From NCBI RefSeq assembly GCF_003668875.1, contig NZ_RAWM01000102.1:1-32894 (forward strand): DNA of 32,894 nt, in the 5' to 3' direction. The notes beneath the pieces were generated by a model. It made no database searches. It was not told the origin of the DNA and saw nothing but the letters and a program-made list of their open reading frames with translations. Within the stretch, counting starts at the first letter, position 1, and each line of letters opens with the position of its first letter. The stretch is from Corallococcus interemptor (GTDB taxonomy: Bacteria > Myxococcota > Myxococcia > Myxococcales > Myxococcaceae). The position numbers were made by a program, and so were the translations under genes. Of this stretch, positions 1-9,986 are shown in pieces.

Positions 1-137
1 TCGATGTTGTGCCAGAGCGTGAGGCGGGTGCCGGTGGTGGCCGTGGGCTCCAGCCCCGGAGGAGGGGAGGCGGGCGTCACGGGGCGGGGATGGCAGGCGG
101 AAAGCGACAGCAGGAGCAGCAGGGCGGCGTGGCGCAT
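1..137 (-). CDS. Lipoprotein, N-terminal fragment cut by the window edge
   Basis: The reverse strand opens an ATG frame at 137 that runs off the left edge after 45 codons. It begins MRHAALLLLLSLSACHPRP: one Arg, a run of leucines, then the lipobox LSAC with the lipidated Cys at residue 15. A Pro/Ala/Thr-rich linker follows, ending in GTRLTLWHNI. This is a typical signal peptide II, so the product should be exported and lipid-anchored. The visible part is too short to assign a family. The LTLWHN segment recalls the start of solute-binding proteins, but that is a guess. It is divergent from the TPR gene with 61 bp between the two starts. Confidence 0.75.
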   Translation of the reverse strand, partial: MRHAALLLLLSLSACHPRPVTPASPPPGLEPTATTGTRLTLWHNI

Positions 138-143
138 GGGCAA

Positions 144-187
144 GGGGAAACTCTACCTTGCACGGGGAAACGCGCGACGCGTAGATT
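144..187 (+). promoter_or_regulatory. Probable promoter of the TPR gene, with a GGGGAAAC direct repeat
   Basis: TTGCAC (158-163) and TAGATT (182-187) are separated by 18 bp, a fair sigma-70-type match. The expected transcription start would lie only about 5 nt before the ATG at 199, and no Shine-Dalgarno is visible, so the transcript may be nearly leaderless. GGGGAAAC occurs at 144-151 and again at 164-171, exactly 20 bp apart. Assigned from sequence resemblance only. Confidence 0.4.
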
Positions 188-198
188 GCCGCGCGCCC

Positions 199-1014
199 AT
201 GGCCCGGGAAAAGGACAACATCGCTCTGTCCGATGAGCACAACACCCGCGGCATCGAGCTGGCGGACCGGGGCTGGCTGGACGAGGCCATCAAGGAGTTC
301 CGGAAGGCCATCGACCTGGACCCCACGTCGGCGCACGCGCACGACAACCTGGCCACGGTCTACGCGGAGAAGAAGCAGTTCCGCGAGGCGCTGGGCGAGT
401 ACCTCACCGCGCTGAAGCTGGAGCCGGAGAGCGCCACCGCGCACTACAACCTGGCCTGCTTCCTCTCCACCCACGCCAGCGAGATGGCCGTGGAGGAGTA
501 CAAGGAAGCCATCGAGCTGGACCCGGAGTACCCGGACGCCCACCTCAACCTGGGGCTCACCTACGCGGACCAGGGGCGGGTGGAGGAGGCGATGCGGGAG
601 CTGCACTCCGCCATCGAGCTGGACCCGCAGGACGCCTTCCCCCGGCACGAGCTGGCGGCGCTGATGATGGACGAGGGGGACTACCGCTCCTCCATCACCC
701 AGCTGAAGGAAGTGGTGCGGCTGGAGCCGGACAACTTCGAGGCGCAGCTGGACCTGGGCATCTGCTACGCGCAGAAGGGCTTCTACGCGGAAGCGGAGCG
801 CGCCTACGAGCGCGCCCGGGCGCTCAACCCGGACGACCTCCTGCTCAACTACAACCTGGCGGCGCTGTACGCGCTGTGGGGCCGTCCGAAGGACGCCGTC
901 CAGTACCTGCAGAAGGCGCTGGCGTCGGACCGGCAGAAGGTCCTGGGGTGGCTGTCCGCGGACCCCATGTTCGACGTGCTCAAGGGCGATCCGGACTTCG
1001 AAGCCCTCTTCTGA
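199..1014 (+). CDS. Tetratricopeptide repeat protein
   Basis: A 271-residue soluble protein made almost wholly of TPR units. From about residue 14 there are roughly seven 34-residue repeats with the usual pattern (for example RGWLDEAIKEFRKAIDLDP and KKQFREALGEYLTALKLEP). It ends with the LSADPMFDVLKGDPDF motif often found after the last TPR in bacterial proteins. No signal peptide or membrane segment is seen, so it is probably cytoplasmic. TPR arrays are protein-binding scaffolds and the partner is unknown. The open frame extends upstream to base 4, but that part reads through the divergent lipoprotein signal peptide. ATG 199 gives a clean repeat-protein N-terminus. The next gene starts 12 bp downstream, so the two are likely co-transcribed. 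Confidence 0.85.
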   Translation: MAREKDNIALSDEHNTRGIELADRGWLDEAIKEFRKAIDLDPTSAHAHDNLATVYAEKKQFREALGEYLTALKLEPESATAHYNLACFLSTHASEMAVEEYKEAIELDPEYPDAHLNLGLTYADQGRVEEAMRELHSAIELDPQDAFPRHELAALMMDEGDYRSSITQLKEVVRLEPDNFEAQLDLGICYAQKGFYAEAERAYERARALNPDDLLLNYNLAALYALWGRPKDAVQYLQKALASDRQKVLGWLSADPMFDVLKGDPDFEALF

Positions 1015-1026
1015 GGGAATCACACA

Positions 1027-2418
1027 ATGGAATGGGTTTTCCTGGGGCTGGCGCTGCTGCTGGTCGTCGCGAACGGCTTCTTCGTGGCGACGGAGTTCGC
1101 CATCGTGAAGATCCGCGCCACGCGCCTGCAGTCCCTGGTGGACGAAGGCACGCCCGGCGCGTCCACGGCCCTGAAGATGGTCAGCGAGCTGGACGCGTAC
1201 CTGTCCGCCACGCAGTTCGGCATCACGCTCGCGTCGCTGGGCCTGGGCTGGCTGGGTGAGCCCGCCTTCGAACACCTGCTGCATCCGGTGATGGAGAAGG
1301 TGCTGCCGGAGGCGATGGCGGCGAAGTACGGCTCCACGGCGGCGGGCATCGTCGGCTTCAGCATCATCACGTTCCTGCACATCGTGATGGGGGAGCTGGC
1401 GCCCAAGAGCGTCGCCATCCAGCGCGCGGAGCAGACGACGCTCGCGGTGGCGCTGCCCATGCGCGCGTTCTACTTCCTCTTCTACCCGGCCATCCGGCTG
1501 CTCAACTGGCTGGCGTCGCTGGTGCTCAAGGCCTTCGGCCTGCACTCCGCCAGCGAGTCGCACGAGGCCACGAATGAAGAAGAGCTGCGCGTCATCCTGC
1601 ACAGCTCCGCGCAGGCGGGCGCCATCACCACGGCGCGCGCGGAGCTGTTGGAGCGCGCGCTGGAGATGGCGCAGAAGACGGCGCGGCAGGTGATGGTGCC
1701 TCGCAACCAGATGCGCTACCTGGACGTGGAGGAGCCGCTCGACAAGAACGTCATCGACGCTCGCGCGTCCGGGCACACGTGGCTGCCGGTGTGCCGGGGC
1801 AACCTCGACGAGCTCGAGGGCGTGGTGAACGTGAAGGACCTGTTCTTCCTCCTGTCGCGCGGCGAATTGCGCAGCCTGTCCCAGGTGCAGCGCCCGGTGC
1901 TCTTCATCCCGGAGAACGCGACGCTGGAGCAGCTGCTCGCGGAGTTCCGCCGCCGGCGCCGGCAGATCGCCATGGTGGTGGACGAGCACGGCGGCACGTC
2001 CGGCCTGGTCACCATCGCGGACGTGGTGGCGGAGGTGGTGGGCGACGTGGCGGAGCTGGGCCGGCGCGTGGAGGAGGTTCGTGCGCTGCCCGGAGGCCGC
2101 TTCGAGCTGCCCGGCACCGCGCAGCTGGACGACCTGGAGGCCCAGCTGGACGTCACCTTCGAGCTGAGCGACGACGAGAAGGGCGAGGTCACCACCATCG
2201 CCGGCTTCCTGATGACGAAGCTGGGCCGGGTGCCGGAGCAGGGCGACAGCCTCAAGCTCGACATGTGGCGCATCCTCGTGGAGGAGGTGGACGGCCCCCG
2301 CGTGGTGCGCGTCACGGTGGAGCCGCAGTCGCGCCCCACGGCGCTGCCCAAGGATGGAACCAAGGACGGCGGCGGGCGCCCCTCGGAGCCGCCCGCGCCG
2401 TCCGGTGAGACGGGGTGA
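1027..2418 (+). CDS. HlyC/CorC (CNNM) family membrane protein with CBS pair
   Basis: 463 residues. The N-terminal CNNM/DUF21 transmembrane domain (about 1-190) opens with MEWVFLGLALLLVVANGFFV and contains the family-typical ATEFAIVKIRATRL. A CBS-domain pair follows (about 200-330; MVPRNQM and MVVDEHGGTSGLVTIADVV), then a C-terminal CorC_HlyC domain (about 345-430; GELPGTAQLDDL-like region and a TIAGFLMTKLGRVPEQGD turn). This is the complete architecture. The family is tied to magnesium or other cation efflux and homeostasis; the old name haemolysin is misleading. A GAGGGA Shine-Dalgarno sits 8 bp before the ATG. It is convergent with the next gene, 4 bp between stops. Confidence 0.9.
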   Translation: MEWVFLGLALLLVVANGFFVATEFAIVKIRATRLQSLVDEGTPGASTALKMVSELDAYLSATQFGITLASLGLGWLGEPAFEHLLHPVMEKVLPEAMAAKYGSTAAGIVGFSIITFLHIVMGELAPKSVAIQRAEQTTLAVALPMRAFYFLFYPAIRLLNWLASLVLKAFGLHSASESHEATNEEELRVILHSSAQAGAITTARAELLERALEMAQKTARQVMVPRNQMRYLDVEEPLDKNVIDARASGHTWLPVCRGNLDELEGVVNVKDLFFLLSRGELRSLSQVQRPVLFIPENATLEQLLAEFRRRRRQIAMVVDEHGGTSGLVTIADVVAEVVGDVAELGRRVEEVRALPGGRFELPGTAQLDDLEAQLDVTFELSDDEKGEVTTIAGFLMTKLGRVPEQGDSLKLDMWRILVEEVDGPRVVRVTVEPQSRPTALPKDGTKDGGGRPSEPPAPSGETG

Positions 2419-2422
2419 AGCG

Positions 2423-3181
2423 TTAGCTCTTGGTGGGCTTCACGGCCTTCTTCTTCGCGCCGCCCTGGATGGACGCCGGCTTCACCTTGGCGTTGGGGCG
2501 GTCCACCTTGAGCAGCTCCAGGTGGGTCTCCCCGTCCGTGGTCAGCTTCACGATGCCCACGTCCGGCGCGAACCACATGAAGCTCTCCATGGAGCGCCCC
2601 TCCGCGCCGGGGCGGCTGGCGCGGGCCGTGGTGATGTTCTTGATCTTCAGCGCCTTGAAGGTGCCCGCGGCGACGGTGATCTCCTCCTCGCCCACCACCG
2701 TGGCCTCCTTGTCGAAGGTCGTGGCGATGGTGGGGCGCAGGCCGCCCTTCTTGGCCGGCGGCTGGAGCTTCACGGACAGGCTGTTCTTCCAGGTGCCTCC
2801 GGGGACCATCACGGACGGCGCCGGCACGGCCGCGCCCTCCGCGTTGACCACCTGCACGTCCATGCCGGACGCGGACAGCAGCGTGCCCTCCAGGCCGCCC
2901 AGGCCCGTGCGGACACCGTTCGCGTCACAGGTCAGGTCCGTCTGGCCGCTGCGCCCCTTGAGGCTCACCGCCAGCGTGGCCTTCACCGTCCCGTCCGGGG
3001 CGGGCGCGACGTCCTTCGTCGCCAGCACCAGCTCCGACGAGCGGCCCGCCCGGTAGGTCAGCGACAGGCCCTCCTCCATGGGGAACCAGGGGTTCGGACA
3101 GGGGGACGGCGCCGCCGCCGCGACCATGTCAGACCGGGGTGCTACCTGTGACGTCGGGGAAGCGCCCACGAGGAGCGACAT
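2423..3181 (-). CDS. Secreted TapB/DUF3108-like protein
   Basis: About 252 residues from the ATG at 3181; a TTG three codons upstream (3190) is an alternative start. The body has FPMEEGLSLTYR near the N-terminus, EEEITVAAGTFKALKIKN in the middle and MWFAPDVGIVKL near the C-terminus. This is the pattern of the TapB/DUF3108-like beta-rich proteins, in which a processed substrate is described as lost from an 'AGTF' core and 'W(Y/F)APxVGxVK' end. The N-terminus is short and only weakly hydrophobic, so export is likely but not certain. The tail is Lys/Pro-rich (GGAKKKAVKPTKS). Function unknown. The family match rests on motif memory, not a search. Confidence 0.7.
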   Translation of the reverse strand: MSLLVGASPTSQVAPRSDMVAAAAPSPCPNPWFPMEEGLSLTYRAGRSSELVLATKDVAPAPDGTVKATLAVSLKGRSGQTDLTCDANGVRTGLGGLEGTLLSASGMDVQVVNAEGAAVPAPSVMVPGGTWKNSLSVKLQPPAKKGGLRPTIATTFDKEATVVGEEEITVAAGTFKALKIKNITTARASRPGAEGRSMESFMWFAPDVGIVKLTTDGETHLELLKVDRPNAKVKPASIQGGAKKKAVKPTKS

Positions 3182-3439
3182 GGCAAGCAAGGGCTGAAAC
3201 GTAGGACGCCTCCAGAAAGATCAAGAGGAAGGTAGGGTGGGCCGGCTGCTTTGCAAGGGTGACGCAAGCTCGCTCACCTACCGGCCTGTAGCACTAGACA
3301 TAGGGTCATGCGTGGCATGGTCACGCTTGATCCGCGGTGGGGTGCGTTGGTACTCCTGCCGGACGCTGCGGAGCCGAATTTTCGGCCTCGCGCGCGTTTT
3401 CACCCCGTCACACCGACGGCCGTAGGGAGAACCGCTGGC

Positions 3440-6400
3440 ATGCGAATCAAGCGCCTGGACATCACCGGCTTCAAGTCGTTCATGGAGCGGAGCGTCTTCT
3501 CCTTCGACGAAGGCGTCACGGGCGTCGTCGGCCCCAACGGGTGTGGCAAATCCAACGTCGTGGACGCCATCCGCTGGGTGATGGGCGAGCAGAGCGCGAA
3601 GAACCTGCGCGGCCGCGGCATGGAAGACGTCATCTTCAACGGCTCGGAGAACAAGCCGCCCCTGTCCATGGCGGAGGTGTCGCTCACCTTCCTCGTGGAT
3701 GACACGGACACGCTGGCGCCCCAGTACCAGGGCTTCAGCGAAATCACCGTGACGCGCCGCCTCTTCCGCAACGGCGACTCCGAGTACCTCATCAACAAGA
3801 CCGTCTGCCGCCTGCTGGACATCACGGAGCTGTTCCTCGGCACGGGCGTGGGCACCAAGGCCTACTCCATCATCGAGCAGGGCCGCGTGGGCCTCATCGT
3901 CTCCAGCAAGCCGGAGGACCGCCGGCACCTGCTGGAAGAGGCCGCGGGCGTCACCAAGTACAAGGCCCGCCGCAAGGCCGCCGAGCGCAAGATGGAGGCC
4001 ACCGAGGCCAACCTCCTGCGCGTCAACGACATCACCGGCGAGCTGGAGAAGCGGCTCGACACGCTGTCGCGCCAGGCGAAGAAGGCGGAGAAGTACCGCA
4101 AGCTCAAGGCGCGCATGCGGGAGATTGACCTGCACTCCGCCAGCCACCGCTCGCTGGAGCTGATGGCGGAGAAGCGCGTGCTCCAGTCGCGCCTGGAGAA
4201 CCTGGGCGGCGAGGAGCGCGAGGGCCTGGACAAGGTCAAGGAGCTGGAGGAGGTCATCACCCGGCGCCGCGCGGAGCTGGACGCGGAAGGCGCGGCCCTC
4301 CAGCAGTACGCCGGTGAGGTGCACGCGCTGGAGAGCGCCCTGCAGCGCGAGGCGCAGGAGCTGTCCTACGGCCGCCGCGACTTCGAGGAGACCGGCACGC
4401 GCGTGGCGTCCGCGCAGGCGGAGCTGGACGCGCTGCTCGCGCGGCAGGCGGAAGTCGTGCAGACCATGACGGCCCGCGAGGCGGAGCTGTCGGGCATCGC
4501 CGGCTCGTACAAGGAAGACGAAGTGGCCATGCAGGTGGCGCTGGAGGAACAGCGCCGCGTCTCCGTGCTCCAGACGGAAATCTCCCTGCGCCTGGAGCAG
4601 GAGCGGGCGGGCCTGGTCGCCGTGGCCACGCGCCTGGCGAACCACGAGAGCAACCTGACCAACCTCGCGCGCCAGCGCGCGGATCTGGAGGCCCGCCGCG
4701 CGAAGCTGGCCGGTGAGCTGGAGGCCCTGCGCGCCCAGGAGCAGGAGCTGGACACCGTTCGCACCCAGGCGGCCCGTCACGTGGAGGACACGCGCCACCT
4801 GGCGTCGGAACTGGCCGAGCGCCGGGGCCAGGAGGAGGAGGCCCTCACCCGCACGCGCGAGGCGTTCACGGAGAACGAGGTCCAGGTCATCGCGCTGCGC
4901 GAGGAGCTGAGCGACAAGCGCAGCCGCCTGTCCTCCCTGGAGGACATCCAGAAGAACTACGACGGCTTCGACCGGGGCGTGCGCGCCGTCATGGTGCGCG
5001 CGGCGGAAGCGGCCCGCGAGCAGGGCATCTTCGGTCTGGTGGCGGACGTCCTCACGGTGACCAACGCCCGCTACGAGCGCGCGGTGGAGGCCGCCCTGGG
5101 CGAGCGGCTCCAGCACGTCATCGTGGACAGCCCCGAGAAGGGCGTGGAGCTGGTGGAGTACCTGAAGGGCCACGCGGAAGGGCGCGGCACCTTCCTGCCG
5201 GTGCCCTCGGACACCCGGACCTTCGTGGAGCCGGACCTGTCGCGCCCGGGCGTGCTGGCGCACGCGCTCAAGGAAGTGTCCTGCGAGCCCGCGCTGGAGC
5301 CCGTGCTCAAGCTGCTCTTGGGTGACGTGGTCATCGTCCAGGACCTGGCCGCCGCGCGCGAGTACGCGGAGGGCACCGCCACGCCCGTGACGCTCGTCAC
5401 GCTGGACGGTGAGGTGTTCCGCGCGGACGGCTCCATCACCGGCGGCGAGCGCGAGGGCGCGGCGGTGGGCGCGCTCCAGAAGAAGCGCGAGATCGCGGAG
5501 CTGGCCGCGGAAGTGGCCCGGGTGGAGGAGCGCTACAACGAAATCCTGACCCGCCACTACACGCTCCAGAAGCAGATGGGGCAGGCGGAGGCCGTCCTCA
5601 AGGGCCTGGGCAAGGAGCAGCACGCGGAGGAGGTCAACCTGGCCAGCCAGGAGAAGGACCTCCACAAGGCGAGCGAGGACCTGGCCCGCGTGCGCGAGCG
5701 GCTGCGCTCGCTGGAGGGCGAGGAGGGGCAGCTGTCCCAGAGCCACACCGCGCTCGCCAACGAGGAGGAGTCCAGCCGGGGTGAGGTGGCCCACGGCCAG
5801 GCGGACCGCGAGGCGCGCGAGGAGCGCGTGCGCCAGTACGCCGGGGAGCTGGAGGGCCTGCGCCAGCGCGCGGACGCCGCGTCCGCGGACCTGATGGGCC
5901 TGCGCGTGAAGGTGGCCGCCGGCAGCGAGCGCGGCGAGTCCGCCCGCAAGGAGCTGGAGAGCCTGGTGGCGCAGCGCCGGGACATGGAGGCGCGCGTCAG
6001 CCGCCTGCAGAACACCGTGACGGAAGGCCGCGCCAAGGTGGGGCAGCTCCAGGCCCGGCTCGCGGAGCTGGAGTCCACCAAGGACCAGCGGGCGGAGGAG
6101 CACCGCGTGGCCGCCGAGGCCCTGGAGGCCCGCCGCACCGCGCACACCACCGCCACCACCGAAGTCCGTGAGCAGGACATCGCCTTCCGCGAGCTGCGCG
6201 GCCGCCTGGACGAGCTCATGCAGGGCCTGTCGCAGATCACCCTGCGCGAGAAGGAGATTGGCCTGGAGCTGGAGCACCTGGCCGCCGGCATCCGTGAGCG
6301 CTACCAGCTGGAGCTGTCCGCGGAGCTGCACAACTACCACCTGCTGGCGCCGCTCTCTCCGGAAGTGGAGAGCGAGCTCAAGGACCTGCGCGCGCAGGTG

Positions 6401-7042
6401 GAGAAGATGGGGGAGATCAACCTCACCGCCATCGACGAGCACGCGGAGCTGTCCAAGCGCTTCGAGTTCCTCTCCGCCCAGCGTCAGGACCTCACGGCGT
6501 CCATCAGCCAGCTGAAGGAAGCCATCGTCCGCATCGACGCGACGAGCCGCGAGCGCTTCAAGCAGACCTTCGACGTGGTGAACGACAAGTTCCAGGCCAT
6601 CTTCCCGCGCCTGTTCGGCGGTGGCCGCGCCAGCCTCATCCTCACGCAGGAGGGCCCCAACGGTGAGCCGGGCGTCGAAATCGTCGCCCAGCCGCCCGGC
6701 AAGAAGCTCCAGAGCGTCAACCTGCTGTCCGGTGGCGAGAAGGCCCTCACCGCCGTGGCGCTCATCTTCGGCATCTTCCTGATCAAACCCACCCCCTTCT
6801 GCCTCCTGGACGAGGTCGACGCCCCGCTGGATGAGGGCAACGTGGGCCGCTACAACGACATGGTGAAGGAGATGAGCCGCCAGTCGCAGTTCATCCTCAT
6901 CACCCACAACAAGCGCACCATGGAGATCGCCGACACGCTCTACGGCGTCACCATGGAGGAGCCCGGCATCTCCAAGCTGGTCAGCGTGAAGATGCGCGAG
7001 GCCTCCGCGCACAACGACGACAAGGTCCCCGCCGCGTCGTAA
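3440..7042 (+). CDS. smc: Chromosome segregation protein SMC
   Basis: 1200 residues, the normal size for bacterial SMC, the ATPase core of the condensin that compacts and segregates the chromosome. Start MRIKRLDITGFKSF; Walker A GPNGCGKS at 31-38; long coiled coil about 170-500; hinge about 508-680 (YDGFDRGVRAVM onward, with GIFGLVADVL and LQHVIVDS); second coiled coil about 690-1020; ABC signature LSGGEKALTA near 1095; Walker B FCLLDEVDAPLDEGN near 1119. All catalytic elements are intact. The open frame extends upstream to 3308, but the family N-terminus and a GGGAG 10 nt upstream fix ATG 3440. The partner genes scpA and scpB are not in the window. Confidence 0.97.
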   Translation: MRIKRLDITGFKSFMERSVFSFDEGVTGVVGPNGCGKSNVVDAIRWVMGEQSAKNLRGRGMEDVIFNGSENKPPLSMAEVSLTFLVDDTDTLAPQYQGFSEITVTRRLFRNGDSEYLINKTVCRLLDITELFLGTGVGTKAYSIIEQGRVGLIVSSKPEDRRHLLEEAAGVTKYKARRKAAERKMEATEANLLRVNDITGELEKRLDTLSRQAKKAEKYRKLKARMREIDLHSASHRSLELMAEKRVLQSRLENLGGEEREGLDKVKELEEVITRRRAELDAEGAALQQYAGEVHALESALQREAQELSYGRRDFEETGTRVASAQAELDALLARQAEVVQTMTAREAELSGIAGSYKEDEVAMQVALEEQRRVSVLQTEISLRLEQERAGLVAVATRLANHESNLTNLARQRADLEARRAKLAGELEALRAQEQELDTVRTQAARHVEDTRHLASELAERRGQEEEALTRTREAFTENEVQVIALREELSDKRSRLSSLEDIQKNYDGFDRGVRAVMVRAAEAAREQGIFGLVADVLTVTNARYERAVEAALGERLQHVIVDSPEKGVELVEYLKGHAEGRGTFLPVPSDTRTFVEPDLSRPGVLAHALKEVSCEPALEPVLKLLLGDVVIVQDLAAAREYAEGTATPVTLVTLDGEVFRADGSITGGEREGAAVGALQKKREIAELAAEVARVEERYNEILTRHYTLQKQMGQAEAVLKGLGKEQHAEEVNLASQEKDLHKASEDLARVRERLRSLEGEEGQLSQSHTALANEEESSRGEVAHGQADREAREERVRQYAGELEGLRQRADAASADLMGLRVKVAAGSERGESARKELESLVAQRRDMEARVSRLQNTVTEGRAKVGQLQARLAELESTKDQRAEEHRVAAEALEARRTAHTTATTEVREQDIAFRELRGRLDELMQGLSQITLREKEIGLELEHLAAGIRERYQLELSAELHNYHLLAPLSPEVESELKDLRAQVEKMGEINLTAIDEHAELSKRFEFLSAQRQDLTASISQLKEAIVRIDATSRERFKQTFDVVNDKFQAIFPRLFGGGRASLILTQEGPNGEPGVEIVAQPPGKKLQSVNLLSGGEKALTAVALIFGIFLIKPTPFCLLDEVDAPLDEGNVGRYNDMVKEMSRQSQFILITHNKRTMEIADTLYGVTMEEPGISKLVSVKMREASAHNDDKVPAAS

Positions 7043-7075
7043 GGCGCGGGGCAGGGCCGGTTGCTGGAACGAAGA

Positions 7076-7117
7076 CGGGCGCCCCGGGATGTTCCCCGGA
7101 GCGCCCGTTGTCATTTC
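7076..7117 (+). terminator. Intrinsic terminator between the convergent smc and lipoprotein genes
   Basis: Bases 7076-7107 form a GC-rich hairpin: seven pairs (CGGGCGC/GCGCCCG), one C-A mismatch, then five more pairs, with a 6-nt loop region. TTGTCATTTC follows on the + strand, and TCTTCG follows the hairpin on the minus strand, so it can serve both genes. A small palindrome, CGGCTTTAAAGCCG (7120-7133), lies beside it. Confidence 0.7.
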
Positions 7118-7145
7118 AGCGGCTTTAAAGCCGAAGGACGACTGA

Positions 7146-8354
7146 CTACTTCTTCTTCGCCGGGCCGTAGCTCTTCTTGGGGCAGGCGCCCTGGTCCGCG
7201 GCCAGACGCTGCTGGGCGGCGGAGAGGTCCTTCTGGGTGTTGGCCAGGGCCTCCTGGCTGGCGGTCTCCACCGGGGCCCAGTCTTCCTTCTGGGCCTTCA
7301 GCTCCTGCACCAGCTTCAGGGTCGTCTGGTCCACCGTCTCCTGCGCCTTGAGCGCGTCCACCCACCTGGTGGCCGAGTCCACCAGCGCCTGGCACTTGGA
7401 GGACAGCTCGTCGAAGAGCTTGTAGTCCTTCGTCTTGGTGTACTTCTGCACGACGGCGTCATACGTGTCCGCCGCGTTGGTGCGCGCGCCGAAGGCGATG
7501 GCGGACGCGGCGGCCGTCTGGGTGCGCGCCAGCTCCAGCTGGAAGAAGCGCAGCTCCGGCGGCATGCTCGCGGAGGACTCCACCGGCGCCTGCGAGTTGA
7601 AGAACACGAAGCGGTACGGGAACTTCAGCTCACCGGACGTCGTCGCCGGCATCGCGGCGACCTTCGCCTGGAGGCAGGACGCCAGCTGATCGCCTTCCGT
7701 GCTGCCGGAGGGCTTGAAGACGACCTCCGTCGGGTTGGGCTGGCCCTTCACGATGTGGATGTCGGAGCTCAGCACCGGCGGCGTGGTCGCCTTGAAGCCG
7801 GCGAAGCACTCACACCAGTTCTTCTGCGCCAGGCGCACCGTGCCGGAGAAGTCCGAGCCCTCGTTGATGCCCATGGTGACGGAGGGGTTGTTCGCGTTGG
7901 AGTGGTCGTACTCGTACGACGCCTCCACCGGCTTCGCGTCCGCCGCCAGCGCCGCGGGCTTCACGTGCGTGTCCAGCACCTTCTGGATGCAGGCCGTGCC
8001 GGCCGGGGTGAGGTTGTCGCCGGAGACGGTGTGCGTGGCGCCCTGGGCGTTGACGGTGGACTTCACCATCACCTTGGTGCTGGCCGCGGGGCCGCGGTTG
8101 GCCGGATCCACCAGGCACTCCAGCACGTCCGGACGGACGCTCAGGAGCGCGCCCACGAGGACACCCTCGTTGGCGGGGGAGGGCAGCTCCTGCTCGTGCG
8201 GGAAGCAGGTCGCCAGGTCGAACGGGGGCTGGTTGGTGATGCGCAGCCGCTCTTCCTTGGTCATCTGCTTCTGACCTTCGGTGGCTTCGGTCTTCTGCTG
8301 GCCGGCACAGCCGGCGGTGAGGATGACGCTGGCGACGGCGAGACGCTTCAGCAT
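7146..8354 (-). CDS. Lipoprotein with two similar Cys-bounded modules and a helical tail
   Basis: 402 residues. MLKRLAVASVILTAGC is a signal peptide II with the lipobox LTAGC (Cys16). Two segments look alike: Cys80 to Cys122 and Cys183 to Cys227, each beginning with a Cys, running through alternating hydrophobic strands (VMVKSTVN; VVFKPSGS) and closing with a Cys followed by an amphipathic turn (CIQKVLDTHV; CLQAKVAAMP). Repeats of this kind occur in many myxobacterial lipoproteins. From about 265 to 385 it is Ala/Gln/Lys-rich and helical, probably a coiled coil. I chose ATG 8354 because of the signal peptide and an upstream GGGAGAAAG. A GTG at 8405 overlaps the upstream stop as GTGA but would put 17 residues before the signal. 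Likely co-transcribed with the regulator upstream. Function unknown. Confidence 0.8.
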   Translation of the reverse strand: MLKRLAVASVILTAGCAGQQKTEATEGQKQMTKEERLRITNQPPFDLATCFPHEQELPSPANEGVLVGALLSVRPDVLECLVDPANRGPAASTKVMVKSTVNAQGATHTVSGDNLTPAGTACIQKVLDTHVKPAALAADAKPVEASYEYDHSNANNPSVTMGINEGSDFSGTVRLAQKNWCECFAGFKATTPPVLSSDIHIVKGQPNPTEVVFKPSGSTEGDQLASCLQAKVAAMPATTSGELKFPYRFVFFNSQAPVESSASMPPELRFFQLELARTQTAAASAIAFGARTNAADTYDAVVQKYTKTKDYKLFDELSSKCQALVDSATRWVDALKAQETVDQTTLKLVQELKAQKEDWAPVETASQEALANTQKDLSAAQQRLAADQGACPKKSYGPAKKK

Positions 8355-8401
8355 GGTGAGGCTTTCTCCCGGTTGGGGTGATGGGGACTGCGGTCGGGCG
8401 C

Positions 8402-9784
<1,383 letters not shown>

Positions 9785-9852
9785 GGTCACGGACCCCTGG
9801 TCGCAACGGGGCGTAGGGGGCAGAAACACCCCGCGTCGCCCTCAATCCCGCC

Positions 9853-9882
9853 TCTTTAGGGGGGACTGCACACACGGGGCAA
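9853..9882 (-). promoter_or_regulatory. Possible promoter of the FHA-AAA+ regulator
   Basis: On the minus strand TTGCCC (9882-9877) and TAAAGA (9858-9853) lie 18 bp apart, upstream of the ATG at 9784. The match to the sigma-70 consensus is only moderate, and no -24/-12 sigma-54 element was found in the gap. Confidence 0.3.
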
Positions 9883-9913
9883 GCGGAACAAGTAGACGCG
9901 GAAACGTCCGTTG

Positions 9914-9945
9914 AAGATGAAGACAGAAGGGGCCCGTCCGCCCCT
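9914..9945 (-). terminator. Intrinsic terminator after the 129-residue protein gene
   Basis: On the minus strand AGGGGC and GCCCCT (9945-9928) form a perfect 6-bp stem around a GGACGG loop, followed by the pyrimidine-rich TCTGTCTTCATCTT. It lies about 40 bp past the stop of the gene ending at 9987 and separates it from the regulator. Confidence 0.6.
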
Positions 9946-9986
9946 ACCAGGGACGTCGGGCCTGCCTTCCGGACTTCGTTCGGGGC

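Noticed and set aside
3278-7114. 1278-codon open frame antisense to smc
   Set aside because: Leu/Ala/His/Arg-rich antisense reading of a coding gene, caused by high third-position GC. It lacks domains, and the sense strand is a complete SMC.
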